A DNA stretch of 64,000 nt from Burkholderia metallica (GCF_902832845.1 NZ_CADFDB010000009.1:310001-374000), one strand, 5' to 3'; shown: positions 1-10,616, counted from the stretch's first letter. The notes: a model not told the origin generated them from the letters alone. Numbers and translations are program-made.

Positions 1-728
1 CGAAGCTGAACGCGTTGGAGCCGCGCCCTGACGCGGTGCTCGTCACGGGCGACCTGACCGATTTCGGCCACGACGACGAATACCGCCATCTGCGCGACCT
101 GCTCGCGCCGCTCGAGATTCCGTATTACCTGATGGTCGGCAATCACGACGATCGCGCGGGACTGCGCCGCGCGTTCGCCGATCGCCCCGAGCTGCACGAC
201 GGCGCGTTCGTGCAGTATGCGATCGACGTCGGCGCGGTGCGCGTGCTTGCGCTCGATTCGCAGGTGCCCGGCGCGAGCCACGGCGATCTGTGCGATGCGC
301 GGCTTGCGTGGCTCGCCGCGCAACTGGACGCGGCGCGCGACCGGCCGGTGATCGTCGCGCTGCATCATCCGCCGTTCGCATCCGGGATCGGCCACATGGA
401 CGCGCTGCGCCTCGCGCCCGCCGCCGCCGCGAAACTCGATACGCTGCTGCGCGGCTACCCGAACGTCGAGCGCGTGCTGTGCGGGCACGTGCACCGGACG
501 ATGTTCACGCGCTTCGGCGGCACGCTCGCGTCGGCGGTGCCGGCGCCCGGGCACCAGGTGGCGTTCGACCTGCGCGCGGACGCACCGTCCGCGTTCCGGC
601 TCGAGCCGCCCGCGTTCGCGGTGCATTTCCATGCGCCGGACGCGGGGATGACGTCCCATCACGTGTATGTGGACGAAGGCGACGGACCCTATCCGTTCTA
701 TGAACCGAGCGGGGAACTGGTCGACTGA
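1..728 (+). CDS. Metallophosphoesterase (cyclic-nucleotide/glycerophosphodiester phosphodiesterase type), 5' truncated
   Basis: Calcineurin-like binuclear-metal phosphoesterase. The frame is open from the first complete codon at position 3, so the true start lies before the window. Metal-binding motifs appear in order: GDLTDFG, GNHDD, HHPPF and GHVHR; the first metal motif (D-x-H) must lie upstream. The spacing resembles the Icc/CpdA and GpdQ class III phosphodiesterases, which hydrolyse cAMP or glycerophosphodiesters in the cytoplasm. The substrate cannot be told from sequence. It is followed by a 299-bp gap carrying a heptamer repeat, then an MFS gene on the same strand. Family assignment is confident; the specific reaction is inference. 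Confidence 0.85.
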   Translation, partial: KLNALEPRPDAVLVTGDLTDFGHDDEYRHLRDLLAPLEIPYYLMVGNHDDRAGLRRAFADRPELHDGAFVQYAIDVGAVRVLALDSQVPGASHGDLCDARLAWLAAQLDAARDRPVIVALHHPPFASGIGHMDALRLAPAAAAKLDTLLRGYPNVERVLCGHVHRTMFTRFGGTLASAVPAPGHQVAFDLRADAPSAFRLEPPAFAVHFHAPDAGMTSHHVYVDEGDGPYPFYEPSGELVD

Positions 729-836
729 CCGTGCGCATCGGTCGCGCGTCGTGGGCGGCTCGGGCCGGGCGCGTTGCGGGACGGGTGGTCGCGACCGATA
801 GCGGGCGCTCGCGGGCGGCGATGCCGCGAGCGCGGC

Positions 837-871
837 TGTCTGCTGTCTGCTGTCTGCTGTCTGCTGTCTGC
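837..871. repeat. Heptamer tandem repeat (TGTCTGC)5
   Basis: Five perfect head-to-tail copies of TGTCTGC lie in the non-coding gap between the metallophosphoesterase and the MFS gene, about 157 bp before the MFS start. The copies are identical, as in a slippage-prone variable-number repeat. Seven is not a multiple of three, but the array is outside the chosen coding regions. Confidence 0.9.
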
Positions 872-1027
872 CTTCCGCCTTCCGGCCGCCCGGCTCCCTA
901 TCCGCCCGGCCGGCAGAATTCCCGGTGCTCGGGTATGATCGGCAGCCTCGATCGGCACCCAGGCCGCCCGCGCAACCGCCGTTGCGCCGCACGCCCGCGC
1001 GCCGCCCCACTCCGTTCCGTCGCAGCC

Positions 1028-2227
1028 ATGTCCTCCGCCTCCACCGACCGCCCGACCGACGCCGTCTCGCCCCATTACTCGCGCAGCCTGCTGTTGCTGC
1101 TCGCGACGATCGCGGGGGTGTCGGTCGCGAACATCTACTACAACCAGCCGCTGCTCGACAGCTTCCGCTCGGCCTTTCCCGACGGCGCGTCCTGGATCGG
1201 CGCGGTGCCGACCGCCACGCAGCTCGGCTACGCGGCCGGGATGTTCCTGCTCGCGCCGCTCGGCGACCGCTTCGATCGGCGCGGGCTGATCCTGATGCAG
1301 ATCGCGGGCCTGTCGATCGCGCTGATCGTCGCCGCGACCGCGCCGTCGCTGACGGTGCTCGCCGTCGCGAGCCTCGCGATCGGCGTGCTCGCGACGATCG
1401 CGCAGCAGGCCGTGCCGTTCGCGGCCGAGATCGCGCCGCCGGCCGAGCGCGGCCATGCGGTCGGTACCGTGATGAGCGGCCTGCTCCTCGGGATCCTGCT
1501 GGCGCGCACCGCGGCCGGCTTCGTCGCCGAATATTTCGGCTGGCGGGCCGTGTTCGGCGCGTCCGTGGCGGCGCTCGTCGCGCTGGCCGCGGTGATCGTG
1601 CTGCGGCTGCCGCGCAGCACGCCGACATCGACGCTGTCATACGGCAAGCTGCTCGGCTCGATGTGGCATCTGGCGGTCGAACTGCGCGGGCTGCGCGAGG
1701 CGTCGCTGACGGGTGCCGCGCTGTTCGCGGCGTTCAGCGCGTTCTGGCCGGTGCTCACGCTGCTGCTGGCCGGCGCGCCGTTCCATCTCGGCCCGCAGGC
1801 CGCGGGGCTCTTCGGCATCGTCGGCGCGGCCGGCGCGCTGGCCGCCCCGTACGCAGGCCGTTTCGCCGACAAGCGCGGCCCGCGCACGATCATCTCGCTC
1901 GCGATCGCGCTGCTCGCGGCGTCGTTCGTGATTTTCGCGCTGTCGGGGACGAGCCTCGTCGGGCTCGTGATCGGCGTGATCGTGCTGGATGTCGGCGTGC
2001 AGGCCGCGCAGATCTCGAACCAGTCGCGCATTTACGCGCTGAAGCCCGACGCGCGCAGCCGCGTGAACACCGTGTACATGGTGTGCTACTTCATCGGCGG
2101 CGCGCTCGGCTCGTCGGCCGGCGTCGCCGCGTGGCACGCATTCGGCTGGATCGGCATGTGCGCGGCCGGCCTCGTCTTTACCGCGCTCGCCGGTTGGTCC
2201 CACTACCGCGGCGCACGACGCGGCTGA
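1028..2227 (+). CDS. MFS transporter (drug/sugar exporter type)
   Basis: A 399-residue, predicted 12-helix major facilitator protein of the inner membrane. Early helices contain a YYNQPLLD motif and the loop-2 motif A region GDRFDRRGLI, typical of the DHA1/arabinose-efflux-like exporters; a second half-motif GRFADKRGPR follows helix 7. I chose the ATG at 1028 because the frame upstream is low-complexity non-membrane sequence running through the heptamer repeat. It converges with the EamA gene, with 21 bp between the stops. The substrate is unknown; proton-driven efflux is inferred from the family. Confidence 0.85.
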   Translation: MSSASTDRPTDAVSPHYSRSLLLLLATIAGVSVANIYYNQPLLDSFRSAFPDGASWIGAVPTATQLGYAAGMFLLAPLGDRFDRRGLILMQIAGLSIALIVAATAPSLTVLAVASLAIGVLATIAQQAVPFAAEIAPPAERGHAVGTVMSGLLLGILLARTAAGFVAEYFGWRAVFGASVAALVALAAVIVLRLPRSTPTSTLSYGKLLGSMWHLAVELRGLREASLTGAALFAAFSAFWPVLTLLLAGAPFHLGPQAAGLFGIVGAAGALAAPYAGRFADKRGPRTIISLAIALLAASFVIFALSGTSLVGLVIGVIVLDVGVQAAQISNQSRIYALKPDARSRVNTVYMVCYFIGGALGSSAGVAAWHAFGWIGMCAAGLVFTALAGWSHYRGARRG

Positions 2228-2248
2228 ACCCGGCCGGACGCGCCGGCG

Positions 2249-3442
2249 TCACGCGTTCGCGCGCGATGCGGCCGGTTCGTCGGCCGGCGGCGGCGCGAAT
2301 GCCTGCGCGGGATCCATGACCGCGGCCGGGTCCACGACGGCGCCGGGCGCCGGCACGGCAAGCGGTACGGCGGAAGGCGTAAGGATCGGCGCGGGATCGG
2401 GCATCGCGGACTGATCCGCTGCGGCTGCCGGCATCGCTGCCGGCACCGCGTCCGATTCGGCGGTGGCGCCGGCCACCGCTGACGAAGCGTCGGCCGCCGC
2501 GGACGGCGCAGGCCGGCGGGCCGGATCGAACAGGAACGACAACCCGACGCTGCCGAGGATCGCGACGGTCGCGACCACGGTCGCCGTCGTCACCGGTTCG
2601 CCGAGTATCAACGCGCCGAGCGCGACCGCGACGATCGGGTTCACGTACATGCAGCTGCTCGCGATGATGGGGCTCGTATGGCGGATCAGGTAGCCGTACG
2701 CGACATACGCGGCCATCGTGCAGAACACCATCAGGTACAGGAACGCGAACACGGGCCCCACCGCGACCTGCTCGATGCGCTCGCCCATCAGCCATGCGGC
2801 GAGCGTGGACAGCAGGCCGCCGAGCCCGATCTGCAGCGACGTCGACAGGAACAGGTCCGACGGCAGCTTGAGCCGCGTCGCAAGATGCGCGCCGCCCGCC
2901 CAGAACAGCGCGCCGGCCAGCACGCAGATCGTGCCGAGCGCCGAGTTCGCGGCGCCCGCGCCGCCCGAGTTCAGCACGACGATGCCGACCATCCCGAGCG
3001 CGACGGCCGCCCACTCGCCCTTCGTCACCGGCCGGCCGGCGACCGCCGCGATCACGGTCGCGAACAGCGGCACCGTGGCGACCATCACCGCGGCCGAGCC
3101 GCTGCTGACGGTCCGCATCCCGAGCGCGATCGTGCCCGACGACAGCGCGACCAGCATCGTGCCGACGATCGCCGAATTGCGGATTTCCAGCAGCGTGGGC
3201 CATTCGGGCTTGCGCCGCAGCGCGAAGATGAACAGGCCGATGCCGCCCAGCAGGTTGCGCAGCCCCGACAACAGCAGCGGCGGGAACGACTGCAGCGCGA
3301 AATGCAGCCCGCTGTACGTCGAACCCCAGACGAAATAGATGAACACGAGGGCCAGTGCGACGCGGCCGCCGCGGCTTTGCGGCAGGCGGATCCGGATCGG
3401 CAGGCGGGCGAGGAAATCGAGAAGGCGGTCGAGCGGGGTCAT
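2249..3442 (-). CDS. EamA/DMT-family exporter with a long low-complexity C-terminal tail
   Basis: A drug/metabolite transporter with two EamA repeats (about residues 25-150 and 165-300), including the FVWGSTY motif near the N-terminus, ten predicted helices and a late ILGEPV motif. The family is usually near 300 residues; this one has 397 because of an Ala/Pro-rich tail from about residue 305 to the end, containing degenerate VxDPAAVMDPA-like units. The ATG at 3442 was chosen because the sequence before it is Arg-rich and not membrane-like. Likely exports small metabolites or amino acids across the inner membrane. The tail function is unknown. Confidence 0.85.
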   Translation of the reverse strand: MTPLDRLLDFLARLPIRIRLPQSRGGRVALALVFIYFVWGSTYSGLHFALQSFPPLLLSGLRNLLGGIGLFIFALRRKPEWPTLLEIRNSAIVGTMLVALSSGTIALGMRTVSSGSAAVMVATVPLFATVIAAVAGRPVTKGEWAAVALGMVGIVVLNSGGAGAANSALGTICVLAGALFWAGGAHLATRLKLPSDLFLSTSLQIGLGGLLSTLAAWLMGERIEQVAVGPVFAFLYLMVFCTMAAYVAYGYLIRHTSPIIASSCMYVNPIVAVALGALILGEPVTTATVVATVAILGSVGLSFLFDPARRPAPSAAADASSAVAGATAESDAVPAAMPAAAADQSAMPDPAPILTPSAVPLAVPAPGAVVDPAAVMDPAQAFAPPPADEPAASRANA

Positions 3443-3743
3443 CGTTCGGAGCCCCCGGCAACCCGCCGCGGATGCGGGCGGGACAAACCGGCGAGGCCGG
3501 CAAGTACGCCGACCGGGACCGGAGCGGCGAACAAAGACGTGCGGAACGACATGACGGTGCGAACGGCGACGAAAAGCGGACCCGGGCGATCCGGCCACGG
3601 ACGGACAAAAAAAGCGTGCGTGGCCATGCCGGCCACGCACGTCGAGCATTATGCATTAAGGATTCGAAAGGCGACCGCAGACCTCGCTGAAAGGCTGGCG
3701 ACTGACGTTTCGGCACGACACCCGGCGCCCCGCGTGGCCCGCG
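3443..3743. other. Intergenic region between EamA exporter and molybdenum oxidoreductase genes
   Basis: About 300 bp without a credible gene. It holds the terminator of the molybdenum-enzyme operon (3607-3641) and presumably the minus-strand promoter of the EamA gene. Open frames here are Arg-rich shadows. Confidence 0.6.
3607..3641 (-). terminator. Rho-independent terminator of the molybdenum oxidoreductase/cytochrome b operon
   Basis: Perfect 11-bp inverted repeat (3615-3625 and 3631-3641) with a 5-nt loop. Read on the minus strand it is followed by seven Ts (As at 3607-3613). It lies about 100 bp after the stop of the molybdenum oxidoreductase. Confidence 0.9.
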
Positions 3744-4532
3744 TCACGATCCGCCGAACCAGTTGTATCCCTGATCGACCCAATAGCCGCCCGGAAAAGT
3801 GTCGGTCACGAAGATTTCCATGATGTGCTTCGGATTCTTGTAGCCGAGCTTGGTCGGCATCCGCAGCTTCATCGGAAAACCGAACTCCGGCGGCAGACGA
3901 TGGCCGTCGTAATCGAATGCGAGCAGCGTCTGCGGATGCAGCGCGGTCGGCATGTCGATGCTTTCGTAGTAATCGTCCGCGCACTTGAAGCCGACGTACT
4001 TCGCGTGCGTATCGGCGCCCGCCCTTGCGAGGAACGCGCCGAACGGCGTGCCGCCCCAGCGGCCGATCGCGCTCCACCCTTCCACGCAGATGTGCCGCGT
4101 GATCTGCTCCGCGTGCGGCAGCGCGTACAGTTCGTCGAGCGTCCACACGCGCTTGCCCGTCACTCGGCCCGACAGCACGAGCCGGTACGTCGATGCGTCG
4201 ACGTGCGGCACGTCGTCGATGCCGTAGTACGCGTTGAACGGGAACGGCCGCGTGATGTCGGCTTCGGTGTAGGTCGGCGCAAGCCGCTCGCCGCTGAAGA
4301 GCCAGGCCTGCACGCGGTCGTTCATCCGCGACACGCGTTCGAGAAACGTGTTGACCGATGCATCGTCGTGCAGCGTGCAACCGGTCAGCATCGTCAGGCC
4401 GCCGAGCGTCAGGATGCGCCGATTGAACAGCCGCCGCGACGGCATCTCCAGCTCGCGACGCACGTCGATTTCGAGCGACTTGCGGTCGAGCGCCCAGCGC
4501 GAACCGTCGCGCTTGATTTCGGATTCCGACAT
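3744..4532 (-). CDS. Tat-exported molybdopterin-dependent oxidoreductase (sulfite oxidase/YedY fold)
   Basis: A 262-residue member of the oxidoreductase molybdopterin-binding (SUOX) fold. An N-terminal stretch SRRLFNRR (about residues 32-39) followed by a hydrophobic segment ending LTGC looks like a twin-arginine signal, possibly lipidated. Cys149 in HICVEGW is the expected molybdenum ligand. Relatives act in the periplasm on methionine sulfoxide (MsrP) or related substrates. The next gene, 30 bp downstream in the map but transcribed first, encodes a cytochrome b, so electrons probably come from the quinol pool. It is shorter than classical MsrP and the partner is not the MsrQ type, so I do not assign msrP. 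Substrate unknown. Confidence 0.85.
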   Translation of the reverse strand: MSESEIKRDGSRWALDRKSLEIDVRRELEMPSRRLFNRRILTLGGLTMLTGCTLHDDASVNTFLERVSRMNDRVQAWLFSGERLAPTYTEADITRPFPFNAYYGIDDVPHVDASTYRLVLSGRVTGKRVWTLDELYALPHAEQITRHICVEGWSAIGRWGGTPFGAFLARAGADTHAKYVGFKCADDYYESIDMPTALHPQTLLAFDYDGHRLPPEFGFPMKLRMPTKLGYKNPKHIMEIFVTDTFPGGYWVDQGYNWFGGS

Positions 4533-4562
4533 GATGATTTCCTTTGTCCGGGATTCGCCGGA

Positions 4563-5195
4563 TCAGCGGCCGCGCAGCATCGCGAGCAGCGAGCGCGGCA
4601 CGAGCAGCGCCATTCCGACGTGCACGACGAAAAACGCGACCAGCAGCGACATCGCCCAGAAATGCACGACGCGTGCGTTGTCGTAACCGCCGAACAGTTC
4701 GCGCAGCAGCGGAAACTGCACCGACTTCCAGATCGTCAGCCCGGAGAGCACCAGCAGGATCAGATCGACGATCGCGATCAGGTACGCGGCACGCTGTACC
4801 GCGTTGTAGACGCTCAGATCGTCGTGCGCGAGGTGCCCGCGCAACGCGGCGCGCACGTCGCGCCACACCGACGCCGGCGTGACGGGCAGCATCTTGCGCG
4901 CGAGGCGTCCGGTCGCGATTGCCATCGTCAGATAGAACAGCCCGTTGGCGACAAGCAGCCACATCGCCGCAAAATGCCATTGCAGCGCGCCGCCGAGCCA
5001 GCCGCCGAGCGTGATGCCGTGCGCAAACGTGAACGACGGATAGATCGGCGACGCGTCGTAGATGCGCCAGCCCGACAGCGCCATCAGGATCGCCGCGAGC
5101 GCGTTGAGCCAGTGGCTCGCGCGCACCCACAACGGATGAATCGGGCGCGCGGGCGGCGCGGCGGGCGCGCGGTTCGTGGCGGGGACGGTTTGCAT
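4563..5195 (-). CDS. Cytochrome b561-type membrane subunit, partner of the molybdenum oxidoreductase
   Basis: A 210-residue integral membrane protein of the cytochrome b/b6 (thiosulfate reductase/Ni-hydrogenase b-type) family. Candidate haem-ligand histidines sit in HWLNALAA (helix 1), FAHG and WHFAAMW, and HFWAMSLL/VVHVGMALL near the C-terminus. I chose the ATG at 5195 because GGAG lies just upstream; longer starts add an unrelated Arg-rich leader. It is upstream of the molybdenum enzyme in the same minus-strand operon with a 30-bp spacer, and probably anchors it and feeds it quinol electrons. Confidence 0.85.
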   Translation of the reverse strand: MQTVPATNRAPAAPPARPIHPLWVRASHWLNALAAILMALSGWRIYDASPIYPSFTFAHGITLGGWLGGALQWHFAAMWLLVANGLFYLTMAIATGRLARKMLPVTPASVWRDVRAALRGHLAHDDLSVYNAVQRAAYLIAIVDLILLVLSGLTIWKSVQFPLLRELFGGYDNARVVHFWAMSLLVAFFVVHVGMALLVPRSLLAMLRGR

Positions 5196-5246
5196 GATGA
5201 GGACTCCCGAAACGGGTCGAAGAAACGCAACGCGACGACACGGGAC

Positions 5247-5291
5247 GCGGGCGGCCGGCCGTGTCGCGGATAACACGCGCCGGCCGCCCGC
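5247..5291 (-). terminator. Strong hairpin after the MXKDX gene
   Basis: A perfect 13-bp GC stem (5247-5259 with 5279-5291) encloses a second 5-bp stem (5260-5264 with 5273-5277). It starts 11 nt after the stop of the MXKDX gene on the minus strand. No T-run, so termination is inferred. Confidence 0.6.
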
Positions 5292-5301
5292 GCCCGCGCC
5301 G

Positions 5302-5580
5302 TCAGTTGGACGGCGCCATCTTGTCGCCCGACGACTTGCCCATCGCGTCGTGCGACATCGCGTCCTTCTTCATCGTATGCTTTTTCATCGCGCCTTTCTT
5401 CATCGCGCCATCCTTCGCCATCGCATCGTGGCCCATTGCGTCTTTTGCCATCGCGTCGTGGCCCATCGCGTCTTTCGACATCGACGAACCGTTTTGGGAC
5501 ATCGCGTCGTTCTGCGCATACGCGCCTGTTGCAAGCGTGGCGAAAGCGGCGACACAGGCTGCGATCAGTACGTTTTTCAT
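5302..5580 (-). CDS. Small exported MXKDX (pentapeptide-repeat) protein
   Basis: A 92-residue protein with a clear Sec signal peptide (MKNVLIAACVAAFATLATG, cleavage expected after AYA at about residue 22). The mature part is made almost wholly of short AM-G/S/A-H/K-D units (DAMGHD, DAMAKD, GAMKKG, HTMKKD), rich in Met, Lys, His and Asp. This matches the MXKDX-repeat family found in beta-proteobacteria, which has no firmly established function; the Met/His content suggests metal or oxidant contact, which is inference. The start at 5580 gives the signal peptide directly at the N-terminus. It lies upstream of the cytochrome b gene on the same strand, separated by a strong hairpin. Confidence 0.85.
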   Translation of the reverse strand: MKNVLIAACVAAFATLATGAYAQNDAMSQNGSSMSKDAMGHDAMAKDAMGHDAMAKDGAMKKGAMKKHTMKKDAMSHDAMGKSSGDKMAPSN

Positions 5581-5847
5581 GATTACTCTCCGAAACATGG
5601 GTTTGAGGAGCCCAATAGACGGACGACGTCGCGAGAAATGACAGCCGGCCCGAAAATATTTTTTGGCCGGCCGGGCGCCGCCCCGATGCTGCACTGCTGC
5701 GCCGCCGCCGGCCGCGCTGCCGGCGCGAGCGGCGGCGATCGATGATGCGGTGCACCGCCGGCACGCAGCGCCGGCGCGCCCAGGCCCGTCCCGGCGAACC
5801 GCCGCGCTACCGGTTGAAACCGCCGCAAAGCCGGTGTATCGTGTGCC

Positions 5848-5952
5848 CTTGCTAACGCGGGGGTCCTGCGATGCGTTCGGTCGAACGACCGGCATTGCGG
5901 GTGAGAAATACCCTTTGAACCTGATCTGGATAATGCCAGCGCAGGGAAGCGT
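5848..5952 (+). promoter_or_regulatory. TPP (THI-box) riboswitch of thiC
   Basis: The leader has the hallmark TPP aptamer segments: GCGGGGGTCC at about 5857, GTGAGA at 5901-5906, then a run from TGAACCTGATCTGGATAATG (from 5916) to AGCGCAGGGAAGCG (to 5951). It ends about 137 nt before the thiC ATG. Thiamine pyrophosphate binding is expected to shut off thiC. A GC-rich segment just before the Shine-Dalgarno (about 6030-6078) could be the expression platform. Confidence 0.95.
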
Positions 5953-5977
5953 ACGGATTCCGCCGCCATCCTTCTGA

Positions 5978-8020
<2,043 letters not shown>

Positions 8021-8066
8021 GCGCATGCGGCGATCCGCGCCGGATCGCCTCGCGATGCGATCGACG

Positions 8067-8092
8067 AAGCCCGCTTTCGAGCGGGCTTTTTT
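8067..8092 (+). terminator. Rho-independent terminator of thiC
   Basis: AAGCCCGCT (8067-8075), TTCG loop, AGCGGGCTT (8080-8088), then a T-run to 8092, 47 bp after the thiC stop. Confidence 0.95.
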
Positions 8093-8272
8093 GCGCCAGC
8101 ATCGCGCGTGCCCGCGCCTGCAAACGAAACAATTGATTACGAAACCCCGAGAGCCTTAACAAGTCCTTACAGCGGCGTTCCGGCACGGCGAGTAGATTGG
8201 TTTCATGCGCGGCCGCCTGCCGGTTGCGCGCTTCTCGTTCACTTTCCGTTCACTACCACAAGGACAACGATC

Positions 8273-8485
8273 ATGAATACGATTCGGCGTTTTGGGGTAT
8301 ACGCTCTCCTCGTCGCGACGGTAGCCAGCCTGTCTGCCTGCGATTCGATGTCGCGACGCCAGCGCGATACGGCCATCGGCGCGGGCGTCGGCGGTGTCGC
8401 CGGCGCGGCGATCGGCGGCAGCGCGTTGTCGACGCTCGGCGGTGCGGCGGCCGGCGGCATCATCGGCAACCAGGTCGGCAAGTAA
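8273..8485 (+). CDS. Glycine-zipper lipoprotein (OsmB/SlyB-like)
   Basis: A 70-residue lipoprotein. The signal peptide ends in the lipobox LSAC (Cys at about residue 23), so lipidation and an envelope location are expected. The mature part DTAIGAGVGGVAGAAIGG...GGAAAGGIIGNQVGK is a glycine-zipper 2TM segment, as in OsmB, SlyB and Rick_17kDa antigens. The ATG at 8273 sits after AAGGACAACGATC. These small proteins are generally linked to envelope integrity or osmotic stress; the exact role here is not shown. Followed by a terminator at 8549. Confidence 0.85.
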   Translation: MNTIRRFGVYALLVATVASLSACDSMSRRQRDTAIGAGVGGVAGAAIGGSALSTLGGAAAGGIIGNQVGK

Positions 8486-8548
8486 CCACGCGCGGCATTT
8501 GCCCGGCGCGCACCCGTCGCCCGACACGGCGCGGGAGGGTTTGGCCAG

Positions 8549-8581
8549 ACGGCGTTTCCGCAGCGCGGAAGCGCCGTTTTC
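8549..8581 (+). terminator. Terminator after the glycine-zipper lipoprotein gene
   Basis: A 13-bp stem (8549-8561 with 8565-8577, one G-U pair), a 3-nt loop and TTTT. It lies 63 bp downstream of the stop. Confidence 0.85.
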
Positions 8582-8716
8582 GCATGCGGCGCCACGATCC
8601 GGCCGACTCCGCAGCCGATGCGCGGAAATGATCCGTTACCGTTTTGCGCACCGTGTCGTCGCCGCGCGGCCTAAGCTTAAGCATCTGCCGATTGCCGGCC
8701 CCGCCGGAGAGACATC

Positions 8717-8968
8717 ATGAACAGGACCCTCGTCGTCGCGGCGCTCGCCGCCGCGACACTCACCGGCTGCTATTACCCGTACGGCTACTATCCGGCCGGC
8801 GGCTATTACGCGGCGGCACCGGTGCAGCCGGCGCCCGTCTACGTCGATCCGGGCCCCGCCTACTACTATCCCGCGCCTGCGTATGCGCCCGCGTGGGGCG
8901 GTTATTGGGGACCGGCGCTGTCGCTCAATTTCGGCTTCGGCGGGCGCGGCGGCTGGCGCCATCACTGA
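8717..8968 (+). CDS. Small Tyr/Pro-rich lipoprotein
   Basis: An 83-residue predicted lipoprotein: signal peptide MNRTLVVAALAAATLTGC with lipobox LTGC (Cys18), then a Tyr/Pro/Ala-rich mature region (YYPYGYYPAGGYY, AYYYPAPAYAPAWGGYWG) ending in Gly-Arg-His. GGAGAG lies 7 nt before the ATG. No catalytic motif. Similar small Tyr-rich lipoproteins are common in Burkholderia, but I know of no assigned function. Own terminator not evident. Confidence 0.75.
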   Translation: MNRTLVVAALAAATLTGCYYPYGYYPAGGYYAAAPVQPAPVYVDPGPAYYYPAPAYAPAWGGYWGPALSLNFGFGGRGGWRHH

Positions 8969-9119
8969 ACGGCGACGTCGCTTGGCTGCCGGCGCCTGTC
9001 GGCGGCGGGCGGCGCTTCCCGCTTCTTGTCCCGTTCTTGTCGTTTCATCCGGACGTGAAGCGATGGCGCGGTAACGCGGTGTAAGATCCACCGCATCCCG
9101 TCCCTCGCCCCTCCTCCCG

Positions 9120-10046
9120 ATGTCACCCAAGAATGCGCTTCTGCTGACCTTTCTCGCCGCCCTGTGGGGCGCGTCGTTCCTGTTCATCCGGGTCGGCGTC
9201 GCCGATTTCGGCGTCGCGCCTTTGATGGCGCTGCGGGTGGGCATCGGTGCGCTGTTCCTGATCGGCTTCGCGCTGACGCGCTTCCCGCCCGCCGAACTCG
9301 GCGCCCGGCTGCGCCGTCACGCGTGGCCGCTGTTCGTCGTCGGCGCGCTGAACTCGGGCATCCCGTTCTGTCTGTTCGCGTTTGCCGAACTGACGCTGTC
9401 GGCCGGCGTGACGTCGGTCATCAACGCGACGGCGCCGCTATGGGGCGCACTCGTCGCCTACCTGTGGCTGAAGGACAGGTTGTCGCTGCCGCGCGTGCTC
9501 GGCCTCGTGATCGGCTTCGGCGGCGTGCTCACGCTCGTGTGGAACCAGATCGCGAACGCGCAAGGCAGCACCGGCGCGAGCGCGACGGCCCTCGCCGCGG
9601 CCGCCGCGCTCGGCGCGACGCTGCTGTACGGGATCGCGGCCAACTACACGAAGCGCAAGCTGAGCGGCATCGATCCGCTCGTCAACGCGACCGGCAGCAT
9701 GATCGGCTCGACCGTGCTGCTGCTGCCGTTCGCGATCGCGACCTGGCCGGCCGCACCGATCGGCGCGCACGCATGGGGCTCCGTGCTCGCGCTGGGTATC
9801 GCATGCACCGGCATCGCGTATTTCATCTACTTCTACCTGATCGCGCACATCGGCCCGGCCCGCGCGATTACCGTCACGTTCGTGATTCCGGTGTTCGGGC
9901 TGCTGTGGGGCGCGCTGTTCCTCGGCGAACACGTATCGGTCGTGATGATCGAAGGCTGCGCGATCGTGCTCGTCGGCACCGCACTCGCGACCGGTGTGAT
10001 CAAGCGGATTCCCGGAATGAAGCCGCGCAGCGGCGAAGCGACCTGA
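9120..10046 (+). CDS. EamA/DMT-family exporter
   Basis: A 308-residue inner-membrane protein with two EamA repeats and ten predicted helices. The N-terminus LLTFLAALWGASFLFIRVGV carries the WGxxF motif, and ALFLGEHVSVVMIEGCAIVL near the C-terminus the second-repeat LGE motif. Full family length, no tail, unlike the other EamA gene at 2249. Likely exports small metabolites; the substrate is not predictable. The start at 9120 gives a membrane helix at once and follows CCTCCTCCCG, a weak ribosome site. Confidence 0.85.
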   Translation: MSPKNALLLTFLAALWGASFLFIRVGVADFGVAPLMALRVGIGALFLIGFALTRFPPAELGARLRRHAWPLFVVGALNSGIPFCLFAFAELTLSAGVTSVINATAPLWGALVAYLWLKDRLSLPRVLGLVIGFGGVLTLVWNQIANAQGSTGASATALAAAAALGATLLYGIAANYTKRKLSGIDPLVNATGSMIGSTVLLLPFAIATWPAAPIGAHAWGSVLALGIACTGIAYFIYFYLIAHIGPARAITVTFVIPVFGLLWGALFLGEHVSVVMIEGCAIVLVGTALATGVIKRIPGMKPRSGEAT

Positions 10047-10616
10047 CGATTCGTTTGGGCGCAGGCACCGGCAGCAGGTGGGGCGCGGTGTCTGATGGAC
10101 GGGGGGACGGTTCAGCGGTGTGGTACGGATGGCATTGGCACTCCTCTGACGGCCACGTTCGCTCGGGGCTGATCCAGCCGCCGGGATTTGCCGTCTCGTA
10201 TTGTCTGCGCTGACTTGCCGCGCCTCACATCACCCACCCGCTTCGCCGCGACTCGTCACGCCGTGCGTCACCACATGTCATGACATGTCATGCCGTGTCA
10301 CACCACGCGCGCCGTGTCGAGTCGAGTCGTGTCGTGCCATGCCCCATGCCATGCCATGCCGCCGGATCGTCATGTGCGCCAGCGGTACCCGTTGCTACGC
10401 GGCGGTCATGCGCGGCGCGCATGCGGGCGCCCCGGCCGCGAGCGCCTATCCGTGTGCGTCTGGAGTTACCCTGATACGCGAGCGACGCCATTCCCGTTAC
10501 ACTCGGAACACTTACCCGCAGAAGGCGGTCACGATGTTCCACGTCCTTTCGCGTCCGCCGGCGCGTGCGACTGCTTCAGCGTGGCGCCGCTGCGCCGCCC
10601 GCCCCCGGGCACTGAC
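10047..10616. other. Gene-free, simple-sequence-rich intergenic region
   Basis: About 570 bp with no credible gene. Between 10271 and 10361 it is built of short degenerate repeats: the palindrome CATGTCATGACATG, runs of TGTCA/GTCGAGTCG, and CATGCC units (CCATGCCCCATGCCATGCC). Cys-rich frames through it look like translation of repeats. It presumably contains the promoter of the EAL gene. Confidence 0.6.

Noticed and set aside
3744-5195. Naming the molybdenum enzyme pair msrPQ
   Set aside because: The partner is a cytochrome b561-type protein rather than the MsrQ ferric-reductase-like type, and the enzyme is shorter than typical MsrP.
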